Shown here: positions 25,959 through 34,196 of the stretch, one piece after another
Layout of the letters: each line of letters begins with the position of its first letter
How positions within the stretch are numbered: position 1 is the stretch's first letter
Assembly: GCA_002399285.1 (NCBI GenBank)
Contig: DHDI01000015.1
Location: forward strand, 15,074-61,598
Length of the DNA stretch: 46,525 nt
Reading direction: 5' to 3'
From: Thermoanaerobacterales bacterium UBA4880
GTDB taxonomy: Bacteria; Bacillota; Thermoanaerobacteria; Thermoanaerobacterales; UBA4877
Position numbers and translations under genes: made by a program
The notes under the pieces: model-generated
Told to the model about the DNA's origin: nothing
Database searches by the model: none
Seen by the model: only the letters and a program-made list of their open reading frames with translations

Positions 25959-26729
25959 TTTGTTCTTCAAAAAGATCTCATACATCAGTATAGAACCTGC
26001 CACCGCTGCATTTAATGACTCCGCTCTGCCCTTCATATCTATTTTAACTATGTCGTCGCACCCTGCGATTATCTCGTCGTCTATACCGCCGGACTCATTG
26101 CCAAGTATCACCGCCACCGGCCGCTTTATCTCCATATCTCCAATACCCACATCGGCATGGGGGCTGGTCCCTATGATAAACACCCCCGCTTCCTTTAAGG
26201 CTTCCATGATCCTCCCTGTATCCGCACATGCAAACGGAACATGGAAAGTCGACCCCATAGCGGCTCTGACGACCTTAGGACTGTAAACGTCACAGCTGTC
26301 TGACGATATCAATATGCCATCGGCGCCGAAAGCATCCGCCGACCTTATAAGGGTGCCCATATTTCCGGGATCTTGTATCCTGTCCAGTATTAAAAAACGA
26401 TCCCCTTCCTGCAAAATCTCGTCCATGGAATGGGAATAAAAACGGGCGACAGCCATTATGCCTTGAGGAGTTTTTTCATCGGTGAGCCCCTTGAAAATAT
26501 TGTCCCGCACAAGCACGGCCCTATCCGAGTCTTCCCCAAACTCCTCCAGTAGATCCGGCTGTTCCTCATCTATCAGGATATGATCCAGATGAGCTCCATA
26601 TCTCAAGGCTTCCCTGACATTCTTAGTGCCTTCGATCATATAATGTTTAGATTCATAACGGTATTTCTTCTGTCTGAGAGATAAAATATCCTTTATTAAA
26701 GGGTTTTGCCTGCTTGAAAGGGTCATCAT
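25956..26729 (-). CDS. SpoU/TrmH-family rRNA 2'-O-methyltransferase
   Basis: A 257-residue SPOUT enzyme. An N-terminal substrate-binding domain (RQNPLIKDILSLRQKKYR) precedes the knotted catalytic domain with motif 1 DRIQDPGNMGTLIRSADAFG, motif 2 VILGNESGGI and motif 3 AESLNAAVAGSILMYE, so SAM binding and the trefoil knot look intact. It probably 2'-O-methylates 23S rRNA; the exact nucleotide is uncertain. It follows infC-rpmI-rplT, as often seen in Firmicutes, but a terminator and an extended -10 lie between, so it may be separately transcribed. Confidence 0.92.
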   Translation of the reverse strand: MMTLSSRQNPLIKDILSLRQKKYRYESKHYMIEGTKNVREALRYGAHLDHILIDEEQPDLLEEFGEDSDRAVLVRDNIFKGLTDEKTPQGIMAVARFYSHSMDEILQEGDRFLILDRIQDPGNMGTLIRSADAFGADGILISSDSCDVYSPKVVRAAMGSTFHVPFACADTGRIMEALKEAGVFIIGTSPHADVGIGDMEIKRPVAVILGNESGGIDDEIIAGCDDIVKIDMKGRAESLNAAVAGSILMYEIFLKNK

Positions 26730-26782
26730 ACCTCTTCACCTTTTTCTCAAATTTCCTGAGGTTATACTTTTCGCTTATGACA

Positions 26783-26791
26783 ATTATATCA
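26783..26791 (-). promoter_or_regulatory. Possible extended -10 promoter for the RNA methyltransferase
   Basis: The minus strand reads TGATATAAT, an extended -10, about 55 bases before the methyltransferase start and after the rplT terminator. No good -35 is visible. Confidence 0.35.
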
Positions 26792-26814
26792 TTTACAATG
26801 ATGCCATAATTTAA

Positions 26815-26832
26815 AAAGGCCATAAGGCCTTT
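26815..26832 (-). terminator. Terminator after rplT
   Basis: AAAGGCC and GGCCTTT pair around a four-base loop, then TTTTTAAAT on the minus strand. The rplT stop lies in the stem. Confidence 0.75.
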
Positions 26833-27190
26833 ATGCGTCGAGCTTTTCTTTTGCCAGTGCGACTAACTCTGAGAATGCACCTGGATCATTTACGGCTAAG
26901 TCTGCCAACATCTTTCTGTTTATATTCACGCCCGCCAACTTCAAACCGCTTATCAATCTGCTGTATGACATGCCGTTTATCCTTGCGGCAGCATTTATCC
27001 TGGTTATCCATAATTTACGGAAGTCTCTCTTTTTAAGCTTTCTCCCTATATATGCATACTGCATAGATTTCATGACTGCCTGATTGGCCATCCTGTATCT
27101 CTTGCTCTTGGCTCCGAAATAGCCCTTGGCTAATTTTAATATTTTCTTATGTCTCTTATGTGTTGCTTTGCCTGCTTTTATTCTCGCCAT
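26831..27190 (-). CDS. rplT: 50S ribosomal protein L20
   Basis: The 119-residue protein is full length and starts [20 protein letters not shown], the expected L20 opening, with [18 protein letters not shown] in the C-terminal rRNA-binding domain. L20 binds 23S rRNA early in assembly and, in Bacillus, represses its own operon through the infC leader. It lies 12 bases after rpmI and ends at a terminator. Confidence 0.98.
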   Translation of the reverse strand: MARIKAGKATHKRHKKILKLAKGYFGAKSKRYRMANQAVMKSMQYAYIGRKLKKRDFRKLWITRINAAARINGMSYSRLISGLKLAGVNINRKMLADLAVNDPGAFSELVALAKEKLDA

Positions 27191-27202
27191 ATATAATTCC
27201 TC

Positions 27203-27403
27203 CTATTTCGAATATGGTAACATAATCTTTATACGTCTCATATCGGTTGCGTCAACCATGGTCCCCTTGCGAAGATTTCTCTTGCGTTTCCTCGTCTTAC
27301 TGCTAAGTAAGTGGCTCTTATAGGCCTTGAATCTCTTTACTTTGCCATTTTTCGTATATTTAAAACGTTTGGCAGCGCCTCTATGTGTTTTCATTTTTGG
27401 CAT
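27203..27403 (-). CDS. rpmI: 50S ribosomal protein L35
   Basis: A 66-residue, highly basic protein with the L35 opening [20 protein letters not shown] and the later [19 protein letters not shown] large-subunit component encoded in the conserved infC-rpmI-rplT order, 13 bases after infC, with GAGGAGG before its start. Confidence 0.98.
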   Translation of the reverse strand: MPKMKTHRGAAKRFKYTKNGKVKRFKAYKSHLLSSKTRKRKRNLRKGTMVDATDMRRIKIMLPYSK

Positions 27404-27416
27404 AAATATTTCCTCC

Positions 27417-27932
27417 TCATTTAGTATTGATCGGTGAAATCATAATGCTCATATTCTTTCCTTCCAACTCCGGCCTTTTATCGACCTTCCCTACATCCTT
27501 CAGCTTTTCGGCAAAATCAAACAAAAGCTTTTCGGCAAGCTCGGTATGGTCCAGTTCCCTTCCTCTGAATCTTATGGTCAACTTCAGCTTGTCTCCGTCC
27601 TCCAAAAAGCCCAGAGCCTTTTTGACCTTGACCATATAATCGTGCTCTTCGATGGTCGGCCTCATCCTGATCTCTTTCACATTGATGAACTTTTGATTTT
27701 TACGGGCTTCTTTTTCCCTTTTATTGAGTTCATACCTGTATTTACCGTAGTCCATGAGCTTGCAAACCGGCGGTTTGGCTCCCGGCGATACCTTGACCAA
27801 ATCCAACTGTTTGTCCGTCGCTATGACCAGCGCCTCTTTGGCAGACATCACGCCAAGTTGATTGCCTTCGGCGTCGATAAGACGTATTTCCCGGTCTCTG
27901 ATTTCTTCATTAATCTGAAGTTCTTTACTTAT
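27417..27932 (-). CDS. infC: Translation initiation factor IF-3
   Basis: IF-3 controls start-codon choice and keeps 30S subunits free. The protein starts (I)[18 protein letters not shown], typical of Firmicute IF-3, and holds the family segment [20 protein letters not shown]. No ATG, GTG or TTG fits: the strong AGGAGG at 27947-27942 is nine bases before an ATA (27932-27930) and only three before an ATT (27938). I take ATA as the start, giving 171 residues. infC is well known for rare start codons that IF-3 itself discriminates against, giving autocontrol. A frame to 27962 exists but runs through the ribosome binding site. Confidence 0.93.
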   Translation of the reverse strand: MSKELQINEEIRDREIRLIDAEGNQLGVMSAKEALVIATDKQLDLVKVSPGAKPPVCKLMDYGKYRYELNKREKEARKNQKFINVKEIRMRPTIEEHDYMVKVKKALGFLEDGDKLKLTIRFRGRELDHTELAEKLLFDFAEKLKDVGKVDKRPELEGKNMSIMISPINTK

Positions 27933-27960
27933 AAAAATGCACCTCCTAATTTTTCCCAAC

Positions 27961-28057
27961 AAAAAAACGGGTATTACACCCGCTCCAATACACTGAGTTT
28001 GTATTGACCCACAGCCGTAAAGCTGGGGTGAGAAGCGGATGCTTCTACTTCATTATC
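27961..28057 (-). ncRNA. L20-type ribosomal leader of infC-rpmI-rplT with attenuator
   Basis: The leader carries successive stems on the minus strand: AGAAGC/GCTTCT, CCCCAGC/GCTGTGGG, CAATACA/TGTATTG, and a terminator CGGGT/ACCCG followed by seven T residues just before the infC ribosome binding site. Position and the GCTTCTCACC block match the L20 leader that L20 uses in Firmicutes to cause early termination. Binding by L20 is inferred from family knowledge. Confidence 0.8.
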
Positions 28058-28064
28058 TTGAATT

Positions 28065-28093
28065 ATTTTAACATTTTATGTGGTATATGTCAA
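28065..28093 (-). promoter_or_regulatory. Promoter of infC-rpmI-rplT
   Basis: On the minus strand TTGACA (28093-28088) and TAAAAT (28070-28065) are 17 bases apart. The -35 overlaps the stop end of the upstream aminotransferase gene. Confidence 0.85.
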
Positions 28094-29175
28094 CCGTTAA
28101 AAAATTCTCCGAGGAGTCTTATGAGTCTCTCGTTGTCCTCCCTCTTCAGCACGCAAAACCTGAAGAATTTGTCATTCAAATAGTGGAAGTTTGCCGCGTC
28201 TCTTATGTCTATGGCGTAAGAGAGCATAAATTCCCGCAGAGCCGACGAGGTATGGCTACTCAATATTTTACATAAAAAGAAATTCGAATCGGAGCCGTAT
28301 ACCTTTATATTTTTTATTTCTTTGATTTTATTTAGAATGAACTCCTTTTCTTCCCGCATCCATTTTTTCGTCGAATTCTGGTATTCAATGTCTTTAAAAA
28401 CGGCCTGGCCCGCCGCCTCTGCTATGGAGCTTATCGTCCATGGGTCCTTTATGGCAAGGATATCGCCGATCACACTTGTATTGCTTGTCAGGCCATAACC
28501 TATCCTCAGGCCCGGGGTCGCAAAAAACTTGGATATCCCCCTTATGACGAACAGATTATCGTACCTGTCCACAAGTCCGGCGCAGCTGATGTGTTTGGCA
28601 TCATCGGCAAACTCCGCATATGTTTCATCGACAAATACAAAGCAGCCTTCCTTCGCGGCCTTGTCCAATATTCTCTCCATCTCTCCCGCCACAACGGCCG
28701 CACCGGTAGGATTGTTGGGATTACACATGACGAGTATATCATGGCCGTGTATGCAGTTCATTATGTCATCCACATCGGGCGCGAAATCATCCTCTTCCTT
28801 CAGCCTGTAATACTCATACCGTCCCCCGTTTATCTTTATTTCTCTTTCATATTCGGAGTATGTAGGCATCAGCACCAATCCCGCTTTAGGATTCAGTACC
28901 TTGAAAAACAGGGATATAAGTTCCGTGCCGCCGTTTCCCACGATTATATTTTTGGCTGCCACTCCCGTATAACCGGATATGGCCTCCCTCAAATCTACGT
29001 ATTCCGGGTCGGGGTATTGGGAAAGTATGTCTATATTATCTATGATCGCCCTTTTTAGTGAATCCGGAGTACCCAGAGGACTTATATTTCCGCTGAAATC
29101 TATTACCTCTTCGGGACTAAAGCCATATTCTCTGGCTATGGAGTATATGTCTCCTCCGTGTTTTGTTCCTGGCAT
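28090..29175 (-). CDS. PLP-dependent class I/II aminotransferase, CobD/HisC-like
   Basis: A 361-residue fold-type I PLP enzyme. HGGDIYSIAREYGFSPEEVIDFSGNISPLG is the opening seen in threonine-phosphate decarboxylases (CobD); later come CNPNNPTG, VDETYAEF and the PLP lysine in SKFFATPGLRIGYG. CobD makes aminopropanol phosphate for cobalamin, but no other cobalamin gene is near, so a HisC-like aminotransferase is possible. The start at ATG 29175 has GGGAGGTG; the frame runs back to 29235 into the thrS end and is not used. It lies 56 bases after thrS, beyond a terminator. Confidence 0.85.
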   Translation of the reverse strand: MPGTKHGGDIYSIAREYGFSPEEVIDFSGNISPLGTPDSLKRAIIDNIDILSQYPDPEYVDLREAISGYTGVAAKNIIVGNGGTELISLFFKVLNPKAGLVLMPTYSEYEREIKINGGRYEYYRLKEEDDFAPDVDDIMNCIHGHDILVMCNPNNPTGAAVVAGEMERILDKAAKEGCFVFVDETYAEFADDAKHISCAGLVDRYDNLFVIRGISKFFATPGLRIGYGLTSNTSVIGDILAIKDPWTISSIAEAAGQAVFKDIEYQNSTKKWMREEKEFILNKIKEIKNIKVYGSDSNFFLCKILSSHTSSALREFMLSYAIDIRDAANFHYLNDKFFRFCVLKREDNERLIRLLGEFFNG

Positions 29176-29209
29176 AATGCAACACCTCCCTCTGAAATTA
29201 TACCATAAA

Positions 29210-29232
29210 AAGTGGGGAAAATATCCCCACTT
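29210..29232 (-). terminator. Terminator after thrS
   Basis: AAGTGGGG and CCCCACTT pair around a seven-base loop, then TTTTATGG on the minus strand. The thrS stop touches the stem. Confidence 0.8.
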
Positions 29233-31142
29233 CATTCTATAGATTTACTCTTTATCCTGTCCTTCACCATGTTTATCAAATCGTCCGTCGTCATAGAACC
29301 GATATCGCCTGCCTTGCGCTCTCTCACAGCCACGTTTCCCGCCTCGGCTTCTTTATCGCCCACCACGAGCATGTATGGGATCTTCTGTACCTGTGCTTCC
29401 CTTATCTTATATCCTATCTTTTCATTCCGGTCGTCCATATCGGCCCTGATGCCGACATCCTTTACAGCCATGAGTACGCTCTCGGCATATTCCCTGTGCC
29501 TGTCCGTAATAGGTATTACCCTTACCTGCAGCGGCGAAAGCCATACTGGAAAGGCTCCGGCAAATTGTTCGGTGAGTATGCCTATGAATCTCTCTATGCT
29601 GCCGAGAATGGTTCTGTGTACCATTACCGGCCTGTGTTTTTCGCCGTCCTGACCTATATAGACCAAGTCGAACCGCTCCGGCATCTGGAAGTCAAGCTGT
29701 ATGGTGCCGCACTGCCACGTCCTTCCAAGACTGTCCTTCAGATGGAAGTCGATCTTGGGTCCGTAAAACGCTCCGTCGCCCTCATTTATTTTATAGTCCA
29801 TACCTTTGGATTCCAAGGCATCCTTCAAGGCATCCGTAGCCATGACCCATTGCTCGTCCGTTCCCATAGAGTTCTCCGGTCGCGTCGACAGCTCCACATT
29901 ATAGTCAAAACCAAAGAGGTTATAAAAGTGATCCGCCAAATCAATAACGCCCAATACCTCGCCCTTCACCTGGTCGGGAGTCATGAAAATATGGGCGTCA
30001 TCCTGCGTGAAACACCTTACCCTCATCAGCCCGTGAAGCGCTCCCGAAAGCTCATGCCTGTGGACCAGTCCCAGCTCGGCCAGCCTTATCGGCAGCTCTC
30101 TGTAGCTGTGCAGATGGGTATTGTATACCAGGATAGCACCGGGGCAGTTCATGGGTTTTATGGCGTAGGTCGCCCCGTCGATCTCGGTAAAATACATATC
30201 CTCCTTATAGTGGTCCCAATGCCCCGATCTATGCCAGAGTTCCTCATCAAGTATGATCGGGGTCTTTATCTCCTGGTAGCCTCTTTTGGCATGTTCCTCC
30301 CGCCAAAAACTCTCCAGCTCATTTCTCAGTATCATGCCGTTGGGATGAAAAAAAGGGAAACCCGGTCCCTCATCCTGTATGCTGAAAAGATCCAGCTCTT
30401 TGCCCAGTTTTCTGTGATCTCTCTTTTTTGCTTCCTCCAACATATTGATGTAATCATCGAGGTCCTTCTGTTTCGTAAAAGCTGTGCCGTATATCCTCTG
30501 CAGCATCTTGTTGTGCTCGTCACCTCTCCAATAAGCGCCTGCAACGGAGAGCAGCTTAAAGGTTTTTACCATTCCCGTCGATGGAAGGTGCGGGCCTGCG
30601 CATAGGTCCGTAAACTCTCCCTGGGAATAGAATGTGATCGTCTCACCGTTGGGCAGATCCTCTATGAGTTCCACCTTATAGGGTTCGTCCTTCTCCTTCA
30701 TAAACTGCGCCGCATCTTCCTTGGTCTTTACCTCTCTTATGATGGGATAATTCGCATTTACGATCTTTTTCATCTCGGCCTCGATCGCTTCAAAATCCTC
30801 CGGTGTGAACGGCCTGTCGATGTCCATATCATAATAGAAACCGGTGTCGATGGCCGGACCGATGGCAAGCTTAGCCTCCGGGAACAACCTCTTTATCGCC
30901 TGAGCCATGATGTGCGACGCCGTATGCCTCAATATGCGCCTGCCCTCTTCATCACTGAATGTCAATATCTTAAGCCGGCAGTCCCTGGTCAAAGGATGAT
31001 TCAGCTCGACTACGCTGCCGTCCTCCATGCCGCCCAGAGCATTTTTGGCCAGGCCGCTCCCTATGGCTTTTGCCACGTCTAGAACCCTTGTGCCCTCTTC
31101 AACCTCTTTTATACTGCCGTCCGGCAAAGTCAGTTTGATCAT
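29232..31142 (-). CDS. thrS: Threonyl-tRNA synthetase
   Basis: A 636-residue class II synthetase charging tRNA-Thr. Domains in order: TGS (1-60), the editing domain with His73 and His77 in HTASHIMAQA and DLCAGPH, the catalytic core with zinc Cys in KPMNCPG and motif 2 HRHELSGALHGLMRVR, and the anticodon-binding end. Full length, with editing residues intact, so mischarged Ser-tRNA should be cleared. It is controlled by the T-box just upstream. Confidence 0.98.
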   Translation of the reverse strand: MIKLTLPDGSIKEVEEGTRVLDVAKAIGSGLAKNALGGMEDGSVVELNHPLTRDCRLKILTFSDEEGRRILRHTASHIMAQAIKRLFPEAKLAIGPAIDTGFYYDMDIDRPFTPEDFEAIEAEMKKIVNANYPIIREVKTKEDAAQFMKEKDEPYKVELIEDLPNGETITFYSQGEFTDLCAGPHLPSTGMVKTFKLLSVAGAYWRGDEHNKMLQRIYGTAFTKQKDLDDYINMLEEAKKRDHRKLGKELDLFSIQDEGPGFPFFHPNGMILRNELESFWREEHAKRGYQEIKTPIILDEELWHRSGHWDHYKEDMYFTEIDGATYAIKPMNCPGAILVYNTHLHSYRELPIRLAELGLVHRHELSGALHGLMRVRCFTQDDAHIFMTPDQVKGEVLGVIDLADHFYNLFGFDYNVELSTRPENSMGTDEQWVMATDALKDALESKGMDYKINEGDGAFYGPKIDFHLKDSLGRTWQCGTIQLDFQMPERFDLVYIGQDGEKHRPVMVHRTILGSIERFIGILTEQFAGAFPVWLSPLQVRVIPITDRHREYAESVLMAVKDVGIRADMDDRNEKIGYKIREAQVQKIPYMLVVGDKEAEAGNVAVRERKAGDIGSMTTDDLINMVKDRIKSKSIE

Positions 31143-31170
31143 GAAATATCAACTCCCTTAAAATAAAATT

Positions 31171-31385
31171 ACCCCTCCGTTCCCATACAGGGACGAAGGG
31201 GCCTTCGTGGTTCCACCCTAATTACTTCTCATTGAGATAACGGCCAGGCCGGGGAGGCTTACTGTGATTTCAGCCCACAGCTCGGAGGTGGTCTTCGCCC
31301 AGCGTTCCCCTGAAAGTGCTTTCAGCCTTGGCACCAACTCTCTTTAAGATCCCGCCGGATTACTTTCCTCTTCATTGCCTTTATT
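31171..31385 (-). ncRNA. T-box leader of thrS (Thr specifier)
   Basis: The minus strand carries the T-box sequence AGGGTGGAACCACG (31219-31206), the stem-I landmark AGAGAGTTGGTGCC with GGCTGAAAGCAC, and a specifier region GAAGACCACCTCC in which ACC is a threonine codon. Uncharged tRNA-Thr should pair with it and prevent the terminator at 31201-31172, raising thrS expression when charging is low. Confidence 0.95.
31172..31201 (-). terminator. T-box terminator
   Basis: CCCCTTCGTCCC and its near complement ending CGGAGGGG pair around TGTAT, followed on the minus strand by TAATTTTATTTT. The 5' part would instead pair with the T-box in the antiterminator. Confidence 0.85.
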
Positions 31386-31392
31386 GTGAATA

Positions 31393-31420
31393 ATTATATC
31401 ATACATTATCATATTGTCAA
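31393..31420 (-). promoter_or_regulatory. Promoter of thrS
   Basis: On the minus strand TTGACA (31420-31415) and TATAAT (31398-31393), both perfect, are 16 bases apart, just after the upstream gene's stop. Confidence 0.88.
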
Positions 31421-31424
31421 CATC

Positions 31425-32309
31425 CTAAATATCGTCTAAGATGCTCTTTATGTCCCTGGCTTCGACCTCCGTAAGACTCGTGTGAGGTAGCCTAACCTTG
31501 GGATTCCCGCCCACTTTCATAATTTCCAGAGCCTTCTTCAAAGCGATCATGGACACCGGATTGAAATCATAAAGCCGCATAAGATTTAATATCTTGGCAT
31601 TATATTCTCTTATCGATTCCCAATCTCCCGCAATAAATGCATTATACAGCGACACAAATACATCGGGGCGAATATTGGCAAGAGCCCCCACAACACCGTC
31701 CCCGCCCATTATAAGGGTGTTTATTGTGTGGTCGTCATTGCCGCACAGCACAGAGAAATCCGGCCTTATTGATTTAACCTCAAGTATCATTTTTCTTATA
31801 TGGGAAACACTTTCGATAGTCTCTTTTATGCCCACAAGATTTTCATATTCGACGGCAAGATGGGAAACGGTTTGAGGAGAAATATTATTGCCTGTAAGCT
31901 CGGGATAGTTATATATGATTATCGGCATAGAGGTGTGTTTTATTATCTTCCTGTAATAGTGGTAGAGCTCTTCCTGCGTTAGCTTTAAATAATAGGGCGT
32001 TATTACGACCGCGGCATCCGCCCCTTGCTCCTGAGCGTAGTCAGTAAGCTCCACAGTCTCAAAAATGTTTGTCGAGCCTGTCCCAACCAGGATTTTAACC
32101 CTACTGTCTGCGGTTTTGACGGCCCATTTAATCATTTGCTTTCTTTCGTCGATACTCAAATGCATAAACTCTCCTGTTGTACCCATGTAGAAAAGACCGT
32201 CTACTCCGTTCTCTATCAACCTGTTCATCTGAACCTCGTTGGCATAATAATCAATCTTTCTGTCATTGTCAAAGAGGGTCAGCGTTGGGACAATAACTCC
32301 TTTAAACAA
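31425..32309 (-). CDS. DapA/NAL-family aldolase (dihydrodipicolinate synthase-like)
   Basis: A 294-residue TIM-barrel class I aldolase. GTTGEFMHLS, the Tyr in IIYNYPELTG and the Schiff-base Lys in VGIKETIESV match the family. It may make dihydrodipicolinate for lysine or spores, or cleave a 2-keto-3-deoxy sugar acid; with no lysine or sugar genes beside it, the substrate stays open. Start: a GTG at 32318 lies inside the GAGGTGG binding site, so the TTG at 32309 (giving LFKGVIVPTLTLFD) is more likely. It stands alone between ytxC and thrS. Confidence 0.85.
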   Translation of the reverse strand: MFKGVIVPTLTLFDNDRKIDYYANEVQMNRLIENGVDGLFYMGTTGEFMHLSIDERKQMIKWAVKTADSRVKILVGTGSTNIFETVELTDYAQEQGADAAVVITPYYLKLTQEELYHYYRKIIKHTSMPIIIYNYPELTGNNISPQTVSHLAVEYENLVGIKETIESVSHIRKMILEVKSIRPDFSVLCGNDDHTINTLIMGGDGVVGALANIRPDVFVSLYNAFIAGDWESIREYNAKILNLMRLYDFNPVSMIALKKALEIMKVGGNPKVRLPHTSLTEVEARDIKSILDDI

Positions 32310-32462
32310 TTTAACCACCTCGTTCGAACATAGTAGGAACCGGAAATGGATTCCTCTAATTACATTCTAACCATAAAAGAGGTCAAAGTAAATAGAACAT
32401 AACAATTTTATATGATTAAATTTACATTTACTATATTTAACAACTTATAACTTTTTCATCAA

Positions 32463-32494
32463 TAAAAAGAAGCAACCATGCATCATTTGGTTGC
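32463..32494 (-). terminator. Terminator after ytxC
   Basis: GCAACC and GGTTGC pair around an 11-base loop, then TTCTTTTT on the minus strand, directly after the ytxC stop. Confidence 0.75.
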
Positions 32495-32496
32495 CT

Positions 32497-33381
32497 TTAA
32501 TTGCTTTTTGTTATACTACTTATATTATTGCATAGATCGCATCCGCAGCAAATTTTTACTCTTTCGCCAAATACATTGATAATGGTATCTATTATCTCTT
32601 TATTCATTGCTCTTCCCGCAAAATGAATATTTATTCTTGCCGGCGCCATCGTGAGTAAAAAACTTATCAAAATGTCATCGGCGTTCATATCCGATTCCAA
32701 GCTTTCCTGTATCGACGATTCAATAAAATGGTCGTCTAGTTCTTTAAGATCTCCGTCCAGCAGTTGATATGTTTCATCCTTGATCACAATATTTACGGTT
32801 TCCAGTTTCGGGCTTTGAAGATCCACAAAATATTTCAGCAACCTGATAAAGTCATTGTATTCTCTTTCCATGAGATATTCATCCACGGCCCTGTCGGCAA
32901 TTTCTCTGAGCCCCTTTAAATATCCTTTGCTTCTGAAAAACAAAAAACCGTCCAGGTTGATCTCCTGTGTCTCCCGCAATAATTCATTTATATCGTTTCC
33001 CAGTTCGTTTATTTTATAGTTGCTTAGCTCCTTATTATACTCTTCCGAGAGCAATTTGGCATTATTGTAAATGATCTCTTTTTCGTCCTTACTGAAATAA
33101 TAATAGCATCTGTCTATCATCTTTTTCAATAACCTTGTTTCGTAGACCCTTACGATGTGTTTACTTAGAGCTTCGGATAATACGTTCATGGCCGAGAGAT
33201 AAGAATCCCTCGTTGGTATATAACCCTCGGAACATTCTATGGAGTACATATAATATCTTTTATTGACCATACGCCTGTCTACCAAAAAGTACTCTCCCTC
33301 ATCCATTTTGGCCAGGCCGGCGCTCAGCCCTTTAAAAAATTTATTTTCATCATCATTCAAAGTAACGGAGAAATAAGCCAA
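32497..33381 (-). CDS. ytxC: YtxC-family sporulation-associated protein
   Basis: A 294-residue cytoplasmic protein of the YtxC family, found in spore formers and often near thrS in clostridia, as here. Its mid-region is helical and acidic, with repeated stretches such as RSKGYLKGLREIADRAVDEYLMEREYNDFIRL, which I recognise from the family. The C-terminus has a Cys cluster, CCGCDLC, not assigned a role. The start is TTG behind AAGGAAGTGG. Its biochemical function is unknown. Confidence 0.75.
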   Translation of the reverse strand: MAYFSVTLNDDENKFFKGLSAGLAKMDEGEYFLVDRRMVNKRYYMYSIECSEGYIPTRDSYLSAMNVLSEALSKHIVRVYETRLLKKMIDRCYYYFSKDEKEIIYNNAKLLSEEYNKELSNYKINELGNDINELLRETQEINLDGFLFFRSKGYLKGLREIADRAVDEYLMEREYNDFIRLLKYFVDLQSPKLETVNIVIKDETYQLLDGDLKELDDHFIESSIQESLESDMNADDILISFLLTMAPARINIHFAGRAMNKEIIDTIINVFGERVKICCGCDLCNNISSITKSN

Positions 33382-33441
33382 TTGTAACCACTTCCTTTCT
33401 CCAGTAGTATGTGTTTAGCCCGACTCTTTATGCTGCACATA

Positions 33442-34161
33442 TCATTCCTTAATTAGCGGAATTATAGAACCAATGTCTATTATTTCATCATCAGATAAAT
33501 ATTTTAAAATAAAATTATGTTTTTCAATGAATTTCTCAACTTTACTACTTACTTCCCTGTCTTGTATTCGTCCCGTAAGTACTATGGTATTTTTACCAAT
33601 GCAGCCGCTCGCTCCGCCGATAAAACCATACTCATAACCCGGAAGTCTTACATTGCCCGGCGGTATGCGCAAAACATCTATATCTTCCCTCTCCATTGCT
33701 TCCGCTATTCCCTTGTCTTCCGTAATGGCGGCATTATCCCCGATAACACAGATATTACATTTCGAATAACCCTGATTGACGTTGACAAACTTCATATCAT
33801 AGTCTTGCAAAATACCCTTAAGGATCGTATCGGTATACCTGGTATTATGAAAAACCTTATTGCCGATCCTTGCTACATTATATGCAATATCGCCCGGATA
33901 ATTGCTTGTCAGTACAGTCTTGCCCTCTATTATATCAAAACCCGCCAGCAAAATACTTCGTAGTGTATCATATGATGTACCCGGAGCATATATTACTTTC
34001 TCATACAATGGATATATCAGCATATCTGGATGAGAAGACAAGGGTACCTGCAAATTGCCGTGTAGAAATACTGGCAATACTTTCATTCCCCACTCAGTCA
34101 ATGTTTTTATCTGTACCGCTGCGCGGCGGTCCACCAATAAATTGATGTCATTTTTTTCCAT
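33442..34161 (-). CDS. Uncharacterised protein, probable GME-fold (DUF6873-like)
   Basis: A 239-residue soluble protein. Features resemble the guanidino-modifying-enzyme (pentein) fold: a repeating beta-strand pattern, the segment VNQGYSKCNICVIGDNAAIT and a later LPGYEYGFIGGASGCIGKNTIVLTG. I recall similar clostridial proteins annotated as DUF6873, but cannot confirm it here. A Cys in the GASGC segment could be catalytic. It follows the GGDEF gene past a terminator and precedes ytxC. A role related to regulation by arginine-like compounds would be guesswork. Confidence 0.5.
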   Translation of the reverse strand: MEKNDINLLVDRRAAVQIKTLTEWGMKVLPVFLHGNLQVPLSSHPDMLIYPLYEKVIYAPGTSYDTLRSILLAGFDIIEGKTVLTSNYPGDIAYNVARIGNKVFHNTRYTDTILKGILQDYDMKFVNVNQGYSKCNICVIGDNAAITEDKGIAEAMEREDIDVLRIPPGNVRLPGYEYGFIGGASGCIGKNTIVLTGRIQDREVSSKVEKFIEKHNFILKYLSDDEIIDIGSIIPLIKE

Positions 34162-34173
34162 ATAATCACCCGT

Positions 34174-34196
34174 AAAAAAAGGAGTACTTAACTCCT
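34174..34196 (-). terminator. Terminator after the REC-GGDEF gene
   Basis: AGGAGT and ACTCCT pair around five bases, then six to seven T residues on the minus strand. The gene's stop codon lies within the hairpin. Confidence 0.75.

Noticed and set aside
29496..30605. A 369-residue frame on the plus strand
   Set aside because: It is antisense to thrS, with no family features; the thrS motifs explain the region.
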